Source: Macrotrachela quadricornifera
Lineage: Eukaryota; Rotifera; Eurotatoria; Philodinida; Philodinidae
Direction: 5' to 3'
Assembly: GCA_022393335.1 (NCBI GenBank)
Contig: JAJEKB010021601.1
Coordinates: 855,804 to 919,803, forward strand
DNA: 64,000 nucleotides
A program made the translations under genes and the position numbers. The stretch's first letter is position 1; the number at the start of each line of letters is the position of its first letter. Below the pieces are notes generated by a model. It saw nothing but the letters and a program-made list of their open reading frames with translations, was not told where the DNA came from and searched no databases. Below are positions 1 to 11,188 of this stretch, in pieces.

Positions 1-179
1 ATAGCTGTCTCAACGTCCGTGTACGATTGCCATTCATCCGATTGAGACGAAGAGCAAGGATCACTATTTGACTGCCAAAACCATTGGATTCGTTGTCGTG
101 TGGGAAAAGAGGCATGCGTCATGCTTTTTCGTTGTTTCAGTGTAAGTCGTGCACGAATAAGTATCTGCTGTTTCTCCAT
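1..179 (-). CDS. WWE-domain protein, 5' part only (cut by window edge)
   Basis: Read on the minus strand from an ATG at 179, with an in-frame TGA three codons upstream, this frame stays open to base 1 (59 codons) and continues outside the window. Residues about 32-59 carry the spaced tryptophans and acidic end of a WWE domain: Q-W-F-W-Q-S-N, then D-E-W-Q-S-Y-T-D-V-E. WWE domains bind ADP-ribose units, and in animals are attached to PARP-type or arginine-type ADP-ribosyltransferases or to ubiquitin ligases. In bdelloid rotifers WWE plus ADP-ribosyltransferase is a common arrangement, so that is a reasonable guess for the missing part, but nothing here shows the catalytic domain. The reading is too short and open-ended to be caught by length-filtered ORF finding. 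Domain call fairly sure; full product unknown. Confidence 0.6.
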   Translation of the reverse strand, partial: MEKQQILIRARLTLKQRKSMTHASFPTRQRIQWFWQSNSDPCSSSQSDEWQSYTDVETA

Positions 180-1656
180 CGACACTCATCGCGTCGATAT
201 AACGTATCGTTCTTTTTTATCTAATCAGAATTTGTGTTAGAAGATGTCACTGTGCGACAGGAATTGTATATTATTGAGAGTCGATGCGTGTGTGATTATT
301 GTTGAAAACGCTGAAATCACACATACCGTTAGAAACATTTTAGTAGGTTATACATGGTGCGTAAAAATATTTTTCCAGGAGGAGTAGTGTCACATATCCA
401 GGATTTTGGGGATGCCACCTTGTCTCCCTGGATCAACAAGTAACGGCGCTAGGATCAAAACACTCATAAACATGTTATTTCTATCATCCATAGCTGCTTC
501 CGATTCTGAGCAATTTAACTCCAGTATTGTTATTTATTGTTAAAGTTTCAAAAAAAGTTCATCAAAATGATCAGTAAAAGAAGCTCTATAAAGTCTGAAA
601 GGTAGAAAAACTTGTTGTTGTAACAATTCAATATTCGTGGAAATGTCCAATTATGCATCTAAAATTTGAAACTTTCCATGTTTCTGTAGCTCATTCTCAT
701 ATTATGAATGGCTAGCTAGACTATTGAATCCCATTTTTCACAAGCTTTAATTTGGTATAAAATTCATTGGTCACGCTAATTGAAATCATAGCGTATTCTC
801 GTGGAAAAATATATTGACGCATCTTGTAGTAGTACTATTTGAACGGTTTAATAACAAGTTTTTACTTCATATTAAAAGAGCAAGTGAAAAAGAAAATAAA
901 TTTTTTTTCATTTTTATAACTTGTATCATACAACTAATATTATTTTCAAGCATTGATGATTTTCACAAAAAAAGACCATTTTTCAATGAGAGATATTCTT
1001 TTTTGGAGGATAATTTCACGCAACACTATTTCATAGGGACATTTTCTATAAATGACGTTAATTCGAAAGGATATTTCTTCAACGACACAGCATTGATAAT
1101 ATTTTTGAAAGGGTATATGACCACCTTTGCAGTCTTTCTATTAATCCAAAGACATTTTTTATATTTGCATTCAACTAAAAACGGCATGCAGTGTACGTAT
1201 TTTCTTTTCACTCTTAATGTATCGATTTTCCCTTATACAATGTACTATTATTAAGATTTAATTTATCCACTTAAAGCATTTCTATTTACTGATTTGTGTA
1301 TAGCAGAAATCGAATAAGCGTACGCTTATTTTTTTCTCTATACAGACAACTGCATCATTTGCTGACTGACTTTCTTCGTTTTATTGAATAATTCCTTTTT
1401 GCAGTTGTATAATAATATATAAATAATTAAAATTTAGTTGCTATGGTACGTCAAATGAGTCTTGCTATGATCCATTCGATAGTGCTATGTTTTTTATTCC
1501 GTCGGATTTGAATGATGGATGAACCACGTTTTTTCTCAGGTATTCCGAACATCTATATTAAATGCTGAAAACTTTTACTCGTTACCTAATTCAAATATTA
1601 TTATCTATTTATCATTTTTTAATGTATGCAGCTTCTAAATAATCAGCTGTATCAAA
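180..1656. other. Gene-free stretch
   Basis: This stretch presumably contains the promoter and 5' leader of the minus-strand WWE gene at its left end. The 146-codon open frame at 814-1254 starts with TTG, is Phe/Ile/Lys-rich and matches no motif; I treat it as chance. No RNA gene or convincing repeat seen. Confidence 0.5.
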
Positions 1657-2274
1657 ATGATATGTTTTGTTTACTATGGTTATGTGCTGATTGGTGGTAT
1701 ATTTTCATTAACATTTTTTGATAGTACAGTTGCGTGGGATTTTGTACCAAAAAAATGGCCAATTGTGCCACATTACCGACAATTCCGGTTTCTAGACCCT
1801 ATAGTTACAATCTAGGGAAAAACAAATATCAAAGAAAAATAAAGACTATTTTATACGAATTAATAACTCGAGAAATTTTCTAAATAAATCATATATTCTA
1901 TAAATTATATAGTATCAAATTTCATGTTCAAAATTATTGAAAATGCTTGCCTGTTATAAATTAATTTGTTTGAACAGTTTTTTCGAAAGGAATTGATGTT
2001 TTAACTCTTTCATCGCGATTCGGTTTTTCGAGGGAAATAACTTCAACATTAATTTCCATGCATATCCGCGCTTGATAAATGTGTTTCATTGATATTTGCA
2101 GTCTGTGCAGCTATTTGTTTTTCTTTCTATTGTTTGTATTATCGCGTAGGAGGTGTTCTTTCGCGTCAAATTGATTTACTTCTTAATGTACCGTACGAGA
2201 ATCTAAAACTGAGTCCGAGAGAACGCTCGACAAGTCAAATGAAACGCAAGCTTGAAGAAATGGAACAGATCTGA
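1657..2274 (+). CDS. Possible small single-pass membrane protein (two exons, 70 aa)
   Basis: Proposed join: 1657-1696 and 2102-2274. The second exon is the better supported part. It follows a TTTGCAG acceptor, reads a hydrophobic segment (V-C-A-A-I-C-F-S-F-Y-C-L-Y-Y), then a basic and acidic tail ending K-R-K-L-E-E-M-E-Q-I and a TGA, with an AATAAA polyadenylation signal 90 bases downstream. The first exon is a guess: the ATG at 1657 has an in-frame stop upstream, and a GGTG|GTATAT donor at 1697 gives the right phase, producing one continuous transmembrane helix of about residues 4-27. I do not recognise the family; small mitochondrial or ER membrane proteins look like this. A different upstream exon is possible. 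Confidence 0.33.
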
Positions 2275-2361
2275 TCGCGATGTTCGAAGACGTTGTGTTG
2301 GCTGTTACGCGAAAAACAAGGAAAAACAACCAAGTGAAGCATGTTATGCAACAACAAAGAG

Positions 2362-2367
2362 AATAAA
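2362..2367 (+). terminator. Polyadenylation signal AATAAA
   Basis: AATAAA lies 88 bases after the TGA of the small membrane protein reading at 2274, on the same strand, which supports a real transcript end here. Confidence 0.35.
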
Positions 2368-2959
2368 AACTTTCTCTTCTGATTATAACAGAATTTTTTC
2401 GTCTTGATTGTTTTTACGAAAAGCATTACGCTATGCAATAGATGATTTTAAAAATAGCAAAGGCAAAGCAAATCAAATCTTACGTGTAACCTCCTGCCTA
2501 AGAATAAACGAAAGAAAAGTATTTCTCTATTAAGTTTCTTGTTAAAATATAGTGGGGTCCACCGGTCGGTCTCATCGCGGTAAAAGATTTAAGAGATTCT
2601 TTTCTAAGAAAAGAATTGTAGAAGTAGATTAGTTTGTATTAAGAAAATTGTTTAAATAGATTAGATTTCGTCAGAAAAAAGACAATTTTTAACAGTTTTT
2701 CGTCTCATTTAATTTGAATTGATAAGCCAAAGATAGTCAATTCATCATGTGTATGTCAAGATATTTTTGAACATTTCAATGTATTTTGACTTACTTTTAT
2801 CTACTTCCATATATGCTAAACTAGTTTGATCCTTCAATAAATTTCAATTATAAAATTACATTATTTTTCCCCTAATTTTATATCTACTTGTAGAAATTGT
2901 TAATCCATATGGGACTTCAATGTAACTAAATATAAATCGATTCGCTTCAATAAGAAACT
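2368..2959. other. Gene-free stretch between convergent genes
   Basis: AT-rich intergenic DNA between a plus-strand and a minus-strand gene. I see no open frame, RNA gene or clear repeat in it. Confidence 0.5.
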
Positions 2960-2965
2960 TTTATT
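2960..2965 (-). terminator. Polyadenylation signal AATAAA (minus strand)
   Basis: TTTATT on the plus strand reads AATAAA on the minus strand, 22 bases beyond the stop codon of the transporter-pyruvyltransferase gene at 2988. Spacing is right for its mRNA end. Confidence 0.45.
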
Positions 2966-2987
2966 TTAGTATAAATTGAATATAATA

Positions 2988-4847
2988 TTAGTTTCTATTA
3001 TTTCTAAATTTGTCAATAGGAACAGCATTTAATAATTGTTTTAGATCAATATTTGGTAATTTTTCTCCACCCATTGAAATAGCTTTATAAAGTGTAGTTG
3101 CATATCGAAGTGTTCTATTTGTACCTTCATAATAATCATAAAATTTAAATAGATCAAGTGCTGGTGATTTTAATAATCTAGCAGGTATTCCAAAAGCTTC
3201 AGCTACAATAATTCCATGTAATGATGTTGATATAACAAATGAACTTTGTAAAATTAAATTTAACATTTCATTCCATGGTAAAAATGCATTAACTGTAACC
3301 ACGGGATTTAATCTAGGTGAAATAAGATTTTTTCCAGCATCTATATAATGTAATATAAGAAGTATTGATATAGTTGGTTTTGAAAATTTTTTATATGATG
3401 TTAAATAATATGGTAATAATAATGCTGGATCACCATAGATTTCTGGTACAGATATATTATATTTTGATATAAGAAATTGTCTTGTTCGTGGACCACGAAC
3501 TGATCTTATATCAAGTGTATGCATTATTTTATATGTTAAATTAGATGGAAATTCTAATGGATTTAATATTCCTGAACCCCATATAACATCATTTGCACAT
3601 ACATAATGAAATATACTACCAATAGCTAATAAACGACCATTACCACATGATATTTTAGATTTATAATCTGTAATTAACGATATATTAAAACCAACAATTG
3701 ATTTTATAAGAATATGAGATAATTTATCACCAAAATTTTCATTGATATTATTTAATCTCCAATAAAATAATGGAAAATCTTTATTTATATTTATATTTTT
3801 ATCATGTAGGAGATTATATTCATTTCTATAGGATAATGATATAAATGTTTTTCCTATACTAAAAAATATAATTAAATTTAAAATAATAAATAAAATAAAT
3901 CGTTGACGTGATTGATAAATAAATCTTATTAAATTTATTTTATAGAATAATATTCCAATAATTATAATTATATTTCCTAATATCATCATTAAATTTATTT
4001 TAGTATGAAAATAAATAATTGATGCCAAAATTAATATTGGACGTTTTAATTGTGTTAATATACTATGAGATATTAAATTTATTCTACTACATATTGTTAT
4101 CGATGTACTATTATATAAAAAACTACATAAACCTATTAGACATAATATATTTAGATTTTTTTTAATTAATAAATATGATAAATCATTTAATAATAATAAT
4201 AGAAATGATAATAATGTACTAATTAGATATAAAAATATTTGTGTTAATATTTCATTATGTTCTATATTAATATATTGAATTGAAATATTTCGACTAACCA
4301 TTATTAAATTAGTTAACATGCCAAGAATTATTGTTGTAAAAAATAAATTACATTGATCACTACGCCATGTTGATAAAATAACACCTAATAATATTAAAAT
4401 AATTCCAATATATTTTTCGTTATTATTTTTATTCTTTTCTTTATTTTTATTCTTTAGAGGTATAATACATAATAATAAACTAGATAATAATGGTTCTAAA
4501 GCACGAATTGTATGAACACAAGGAATATTTGACATAATTAATGTTAAATTCATAATTAATGTTCCTATTGAATGTAATATACCAGCAAATATAAGAATTA
4601 TTTTATTATTATTTGAATATTTCATATTTAATGATAAAAGTTTTCTCGAAGTCAAATATAATATTATTATTCCAATTAAACATGAAATATTTTGAATAAA
4701 TGATGCTACACATATTATTGTATAGATATTTAAATTGTTTTCATTCAATTGTGATGAAGAAAAAAATTCTTGAAGAAATAAAGAACATCCAGTTGATGTT
4801 GAATACCATATTAAAACAAATAAGACTGTATATATAATCATTGTCAT
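2988..4847 (-). CDS. Fusion: TPT/SLC35-type PEP or sugar-phosphate transporter + polysaccharide pyruvyltransferase
   Basis: Single open frame of 619 residues, no introns. Residues 1-305 form about ten hydrophobic helices with the signature of the triose-phosphate/PEP translocator (TPT, SLC35E-like) family: HTIRALEP at 112-119, S-R-N-I-S at 185-189, Y-N-S-T-S then R-I-N-L-I-S-H-S at 245-262, and L-K-R-P at 267-270, the position of the substrate-binding Lys/Arg in that family. An eleventh hydrophobic segment (about 316-333) follows. Residues about 360-590 are a polysaccharide pyruvyltransferase (ExoV/Pvg1-like) domain: N-F-G-D-K-L-S at 371-377, A-I-G-S-I at 408-412, W-G-S-G at 423-426, R-S-V-R-G-P-R at 448-454, Y-G-D-P-A at 471-475 and S-L-H-G-I-I-V-A-E-A-F-G-I-P at 542-555. 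Such enzymes move pyruvate from phosphoenolpyruvate onto sugars as a ketal. TPT proteins have both ends in the cytosol, so the extra helix should place the enzyme in the lumen where imported PEP arrives. Base composition and codon use match the neighbours. Domain calls are strong; PEP as cargo and Golgi location are inferred. Confidence 0.85.
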   Translation of the reverse strand: MTMIIYTVLFVLIWYSTSTGCSLFLQEFFSSSQLNENNLNIYTIICVASFIQNISCLIGIIILYLTSRKLLSLNMKYSNNNKIILIFAGILHSIGTLIMNLTLIMSNIPCVHTIRALEPLLSSLLLCIIPLKNKNKEKNKNNNEKYIGIILILLGVILSTWRSDQCNLFFTTIILGMLTNLIMVSRNISIQYINIEHNEILTQIFLYLISTLLSFLLLLLNDLSYLLIKKNLNILCLIGLCSFLYNSTSITICSRINLISHSILTQLKRPILILASIIYFHTKINLMMILGNIIIIIGILFYKINLIRFIYQSRQRFILFIILNLIIFFSIGKTFISLSYRNEYNLLHDKNININKDFPLFYWRLNNINENFGDKLSHILIKSIVGFNISLITDYKSKISCGNGRLLAIGSIFHYVCANDVIWGSGILNPLEFPSNLTYKIMHTLDIRSVRGPRTRQFLISKYNISVPEIYGDPALLLPYYLTSYKKFSKPTISILLILHYIDAGKNLISPRLNPVVTVNAFLPWNEMLNLILQSSFVISTSLHGIIVAEAFGIPARLLKSPALDLFKFYDYYEGTNRTLRYATTLYKAISMGGEKLPNIDLKQLLNAVPIDKFRNNRN

Positions 4848-7800
4848 ATTTTATTTATTTATTATCTTTAATCACAAAATAATCATACAGTATTATTGAC
4901 GAAAATCAAAACCTTTTTTTTTAATTTATCATTTATTATAAAATTGATAAATGGCCAAGACTTTACGTTAAAATTAGATAAGCAAGTGTATTATGCATCG
5001 AGGAATGAAAATAATACTAGAGAGGAGAATTAAAGAAATATTTATATTTTGATGAATGTATAAGCAACTTTCAATTATTCTATAGATTCAATCTATTTAT
5101 ATAAATGTTTGAGTCATGAACGTCACGTCTGTAGTTTGACAAAAATAGATAGATAGGTAAGTAGGTAACTTGACAAACGGATATATAAACACGTAGAGAG
5201 ATAGACTAGCTGCTTTTTAATATTTTCTAAAAATTCGATCAAGGCTATGTATATTAGTTAGAGAAGATATCCATATATGAAAGATATAAGAGATATAGAA
5301 GTTATGCAAGATATTTTCGCCTCACTCGTCACTAAATAAATGGCCTGTATGTAACTTATATTCACTATATTTCGTATAGAACTTAATTAAGTTTCTCAGA
5401 AAATGATAGATGACACAATATAGACAGATAAATAGGTGAATAGATTACTGAAAAATAGTTGGCACTTACAGAAACCTATATAAATAATAAATACGGTTTA
5501 AATCAAATGACAATAACTTACCTAATTATGCATACAAATATGAATATGAGTCGAGGTTCTTCAGGAAATAGTACACTGATACAAAAAGGTCAGATACGTA
5601 AGATATGAGTGTTTCTTCAGAGATGAATGCTCAAGTTTCAATTTTGTAATTGCATTAATGGGATAATTAAGGTTTCAAAGTTTTGAGGGTACGATACTTA
5701 AAAAAGAAACCTTTTAATCTTTTCTCATTCTTACGGTAAATTGTTCATTTATCACTTTTATAATAAACAACAAATGAAAAAAAAAAAAACATTATGGTTT
5801 TTATATATACTTAGAGTAAAGTGTTTGTTCATTACTAGTAATAAGTGTTAAATAGAAAGAGAATTCATATTTATTCTATAAATGTAAGGTGAAGTTTTCG
5901 TCATTTATCACTTTTATCGTAAAATAATGTAAGTCGATACATTTGTACTTTACTTTAATACTTATTTTTGAAAGCATATTCATATTACAAGTCGAATTAA
6001 ACATCTGATTATTCTAAAAAAACATTTGATACGCGGCAATTATATGTGAAAAAATATTGAGTAGAATTTCATTGTCTTTACTTTTATTATTTTTCTCCAG
6101 TATAAAATTATTCATCCGATTTAGTAAGAAAATACACATCCTTATGACGAACACATCGAAGGTGAATTAATTATTAAAAATTTTAGAAAAAACGATAAAT
6201 CAGTACCATTTTTCAAAGTCGACTAGCAGGGGGCGTAGAAAGATCTTTGAAACCACACTGATTACATATGGTAATGTCTGATACTATTAATAATATTAAG
6301 ACAATTATTCGTGCAACTAATGAAAAATAAAATAGCATCTATTTAAATTTTATTGATAGATCATAGTAATTATTAAATGAATCTAGCTACTGACGAGGCT
6401 ATCTTAGATGTTGGCTGATGCCATAATAAATAGTGATCTTCTAGTACTATTTTTGATTTGTTGATAATACTTGTCTTCACAAGTGAAACAATCGATGTTC
6501 ATTATTAGATAAACCATTTTTATGAAAAGTATCGACAGTCATGTTATTGATTTCGTCTTACATTGAATATTTACATACGAACCGTTCTAAGACATATGAA
6601 CAACTATGTCGGCATATCATAGTATATAAACTGACGATATTGACAGAAATATATAACGTTGTTGGTAAAAGCTCATACCTATCACGATAATGTTCCAATC
6701 ATAGATAGAATTGGTTGAGACGTTTCTAATCATTCTAAATCAATCTGTCTAATATACTGACTCAGCTGGCAAAAAAAGAAGAAAATGAACCAACAGTCAG
6801 AAATTCAACTGATAAAAAATTGATCGAATTTATCTCGAATAATACACTCGTTATCTCTGAATGAGTATACCTGTACAATTCTACTGCATGATAAAAAGTG
6901 GATGTCGTATAATTCTTTGGATTTATTAAACTAGAAAAATTTCTGTAAAATAATTTTCTAAGAATGTTTATCCACAAGATAGGCATGACCTTTTTAAAAG
7001 GGTTTTGAAGTTTTAGTGCTTCTTTCTTTTAAATCCTTATCTAAAAATCCTTCCAATTCTTAAAATCCAATCAATGACAAATATCTAAATCGAATACAGA
7101 CACACAAACATGTTGCGTATGAACATGTGAATAGTTATATCTTGATATGTGTGTGTAAATATGTTGAGCATTATATTATACTTGTACGGAATGTTAATGA
7201 TAAATAATCTTCAATATTCACTTGAAAACTATAAAGATTGCTATTGATCGAGACGAGTAAATGAGATAATAATTTGGGATTTTGAATCACACTTCCTATT
7301 TTTCAGATTTTCAAAATATTGCTATCTAGATCCCTAATTAATATTAAAAATAAATAAGAAGTTCAAAGAAGAATAAGTTTTCTTACTATTCTCTGTAATT
7401 AAAACATTGAAACAGAAACTACGAACTTATTGAAAGTTTGTAACAACCAACTAAAATGTAAGAAATTAATAAAAATAGGAAAAATTGATTCCATCAAGGA
7501 TAATGAAATTGACTAAAATTATGAGTAAAAAATTATCGGTTTCGTTTCAATTCTGACAATATCGTCAGAAATGAGATTGATAGCTCACAACAAACAAATC
7601 AGTAAAGAGAAAATGTAGCACATACTATGAAAGAATACATGCACATAAAGATCGATCGACATAGGCAAACAAATGAATGAATAATTGTCTCATCTAGATG
7701 TTGTCCTTTAAGTATAAAAATACTTTATTTCTATAATAAAGTTAACGTAAATACTTCAACTTTAACATTGAAATTAAAATGGAATACTTTCATATGAAAT

Positions 7801-9190
7801 TGAAAGTTAAAGATAAAGTAGGAAATCTTGTTGGTTTCTTATATTTGATGATATATAGAATTTTAAAACTAAAGAGAAGCCAGAATGGTTGTATAAAACT
7901 AAACAAAAAAATTTTATAAAAAAAAATACTATTTTTCACCATTCTCCATTTTAATTTCTGCTTATTTTATGAATAAGTAATTCATATAGTATTTAAATAC
8001 GACTAAAAATGATCAATAATCATTGCTAAATAAGAAAATACATAAATTAATATAAAAAAAGATTCTTTTATTTAAACAATTTGATATTTAGACAATACTC
8101 AAAATAAATAGAATTGAGGAATTAATGGAGTTTCAAAGTCATCAGCCTATTTAGAATAATCGAAATATTAAGCATAATATATGTTTTTGAACTATCAGAA
8201 TATTAGAGTATGATAAGAATTTTATAATGTTTAGGGTTCAGAAGCTATCAGAATTTCGGAGTTATTTTCAGTTGGAATATTTTTAACTATCAAATATACG
8301 AATTCCAGAATAATCAGATTTACGCAATCGGTAGAAATATTTACAAGTAGGAATAATGCTCACTGGAACGGGATTCAAATATGCATAGGCCAAGTAATAA
8401 GACTGTAACAATTACATATTAGTTCAGCTCTCGTGATCTAATTACCTAATTCGGTTGTGAAAAATTCGGCTGATGAACTATTCTTTCCAAAAAAAAGAAC
8501 TAGTGAAAATGCGGCAGACAGAGATGATCTTGATCAACTAACAATGGTTCTTTTTGTGTAAGAACTGGTTACGCATATTGCAAAAAGAAAACAACAATCT
8601 GTGATTTCTGGTGATTTAAAATGACTTTTATGAGTTAAAATCGAGTTATTTTTGATTGTTATCATCTATGAAAATCAATTGAAAATCAATGTTGTTGAGA
8701 ATGAGATTGCGGATACAGAAATTCAGTCTGGAACTAGGAAAATGCCTTGCAATTACGCTTGTTGAATCTAGTCAATTGCTAGTGATTCTAAAGGATTTTG
8801 AGGTTGAGGGTGAAGTTGCTGTACCTACTGATAGGCTCAGAATGAAAATTGAAATCGAATAGGAATACTTATTGAGGTTTTCCAAACATATGACAATTAT
8901 TTGGAAAAAATTATATAAAAATTGAAGATTGCTTCTGATTTTAATTCTGAGGGCATCAGTAGGTAGAACATCTTTTGTTCGAAAAAATGTTGAAATTACT
9001 ATAGAACTTTAAATTTTCCACTAGTAATTGTGTCATTACTAATATCACAAATCTATGAATCATTTTCGAAAAAGTATAGACATGTAGAACTCAATGAGAG
9101 GAACAGTTTAATCAGTAGAAAATATTAAAAACATTAATTATTTCTAATAAAAATTAGGTTTCAATAGTCCCAGCTAAATTAGCTGAGTTT
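4848..9190. other. Long gene-free AT-rich stretch
   Basis: More than 4 kb without a convincing coding frame; the only listed-size open frame (6762-6986 minus) has no motif and poor codon pattern. There are short poly-A/T runs and imperfect local repeats (for example TAGATAGATAGGTAAGTAGGTAA near 5145-5170) but I cannot define an element. It may hold regulatory DNA for the fusion gene or for the nuclear receptor. Confidence 0.45.
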
Positions 9191-9680
9191 GCCAAATTAT
9201 CCCGAACATTTACATTAATTGCCAAATCACCCCATCCGGGGTAATTTGGCACAAAGTTTTGTTTTAGTGGTTCTTTTGTACATGATACTACATGGATTTG
9301 GTAAAACACTGAAAGGAAAGATTAGTATAGACTTGTAGAGAAATGTTTGGGCTATCGAATGGTATAATTTTTATAAAAAAAACTATTTAAAATTACATGA
9401 AAAATTAGATTTTATTATTTATCAGTAAAATACGTGTGATTGCGAAATTACCCCGCATACATACATTGATTGCCAAATCACCCCATGTGGGGTAATTTGG
9501 CAAAGTCAATAGTAGGTCTTACCAAAATGACCGTGGAAACGTTACCAGAAGGAATTTTTAAAAACTAAAAAGACCATTCGATAGAGAAATATTTTTACTA
9601 CACATTTAGTAGCCAAAATTTTTTTCTATCATTTATAATAAAATAAGACAAAAAATAAATTTCGTGTGCCAAATTACCCC
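9191..9680. repeat. Tandem-like repeat with 30-bp palindromes
   Basis: Two 30-bp hairpins, 9221-9250 and 9472-9501, share 13-base arms (GCCAAATCACCCC / GGGGTAATTTGGC, one mispair) around a 4-base loop. Each is preceded 30 bases upstream by a half-site (9191 and about 9442, roughly GCCAAATTACCCC), and a third lone half-site sits at 9668. The unit length is about 250 bp, with the rest of the units strongly diverged. It looks like an old minisatellite or mobile-element fragment. Confidence 0.6.
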
Positions 9681-9931
9681 TCCTTACTCTATATCATATA
9701 ACCCAAAATGGAATGGAAAGAAAAATCATTTTGTTTTTCTTCCCGTGAGAAAAGTAAAAGAAAAATGTTAACTTATGACGAGAGAGTCATACAGAGACCA
9801 AAGTAACATTATCGTTCTGCACAGAACGGAAAAAAAAATATGCACGCAGTTGACCTTATTCTTTTCTTTAATATATATATATATATATTTCTGAATATAT
9901 TTTCATTTTGATTTTGTTTAATTTAGTAAAC

Positions 9932-11188
9932 ATGAATAACAATTCAAATTTAATTAAACGACCAAAAAAATCAAATCTATCTGAATGTAAAATATGTGGA
10001 TCACCTGCATCATATTCATATTTTGGTGTTATTTCATGTTCTTCATGTAAAATATTCTTTAGAAGAAATGCTGAACATGGACAAGTTTGTATTTATTTTG
10101 TTAAATTAATATATATATATATATATATTACAAAATTAATTTTCTTAAGAAATTATTAAAATGTCATTTTAATAATAATTGTGAAATAAATTTAAATACT
10201 CGTCATACATGTGCATCATGTAGACTTGTAAAATGTTTTAATCAAGGTATGCAAGTAAAAATGATTCGTCATGTATCAATAAAAAATAAAAATTCAACAT
10301 CAAAAACTATAGTCAAATTAAATCAACCAGAATATGTAAAAATAAATTTTATTTTTTTTTCTTTTTTAAAAAAAAAATAATTTATATTTTCTTTTTGTTT
10401 ATTTAAATTAGCTTCCAACAATAAATTTATTAGAAAAAGATAATTCAACATTTGATAATGATCAATGGACACTTTTATCAAATATAATTCATAGTTATGA
10501 TGATTCAAAATTATTCTTAATAGCAAAACTTTTAAAAAATGATAATCAATTAAATAGATCTTTAACAACACTTAATAAATCAATTGTACAAGAATTAGTG
10601 ACAAATTTTTATGATATAACTGGAATATGTCTTCGATTAAATAAAGATATAACTCATTTATCATCTAATGATCGATCAATATTACTTCATACAGCTGCTA
10701 ATAATGTAACATGTTTAGGTGCAAATTTTATTCTTCATCATTCAAATTTAATTAATGATGAAATTTTTTGGAAATATCTTAAAGATTCATATGGAAAATT
10801 AATAATGGATATTCATCATTGGTCAGCAAAGTTTACTGAATTAGATATAACTTTATTTAAATTAGGAATTGCTTTATTTACTTTTTCAATAAATTCGCGA
10901 ATATTTTATAAAAATATTTTAAATGAATATACATCTATAAATCAAATATTAAATATTCAAAATAAATATACTGAATTAACATGGAAATATCTTATTTATA
11001 AATATGGTTATTATCAATCTATTAAAAAATTTCTTCATTTAATTCAATGGTTTTTGAGTGTTACTGTATTTATATCATATACACATACTGCTTCAACATA
11101 TGTTCATGATATTGAATCATTAATTGAACGAACTGAATTAGCATTTATACTTGATGATGATAACAGAATTATAGAAACTAAAAACTAA
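9932..11188 (+). CDS. Nuclear hormone receptor, divergent (three exons, 371 aa)
   Basis: Join 9932-10084, 10150-10335 and 10412-11188; introns of 65 and 76 bp, all phase 0 with GT..AG borders. The two-zinc-finger DNA-binding domain spans residues about 19-85. Finger one has C19, C22, C36 and C39 (C-K-I-C-G, then I-S-C-S-S-C-K-I-F-F-R-R-N). Finger two, C56, C62, C72 and C75, has the exact C-x5-C-x9-C-x2-C spacing and ends R-L-V-K-C-F-N-Q-G-M, the classic nuclear-receptor ending. The intron falls between the fingers. The P-box reads C-S-S-C-K instead of the common C-E-G-C-K, which suggests altered DNA-site choice. Residues about 110-371 are helical and fit a strongly diverged ligand-binding domain, with no recognisable AF-2 helix. 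It should be a nuclear transcription factor; ligand and orthologue group cannot be told. ATG chosen as the first in frame. Confidence 0.85.

Noticed and set aside
814..1254. 146-codon plus-strand open frame
   Set aside because: Needs a TTG start, is dominated by Phe/Ile/Lys/Tyr as expected of AT-rich random DNA, and has no motif, splice context or polyadenylation support.
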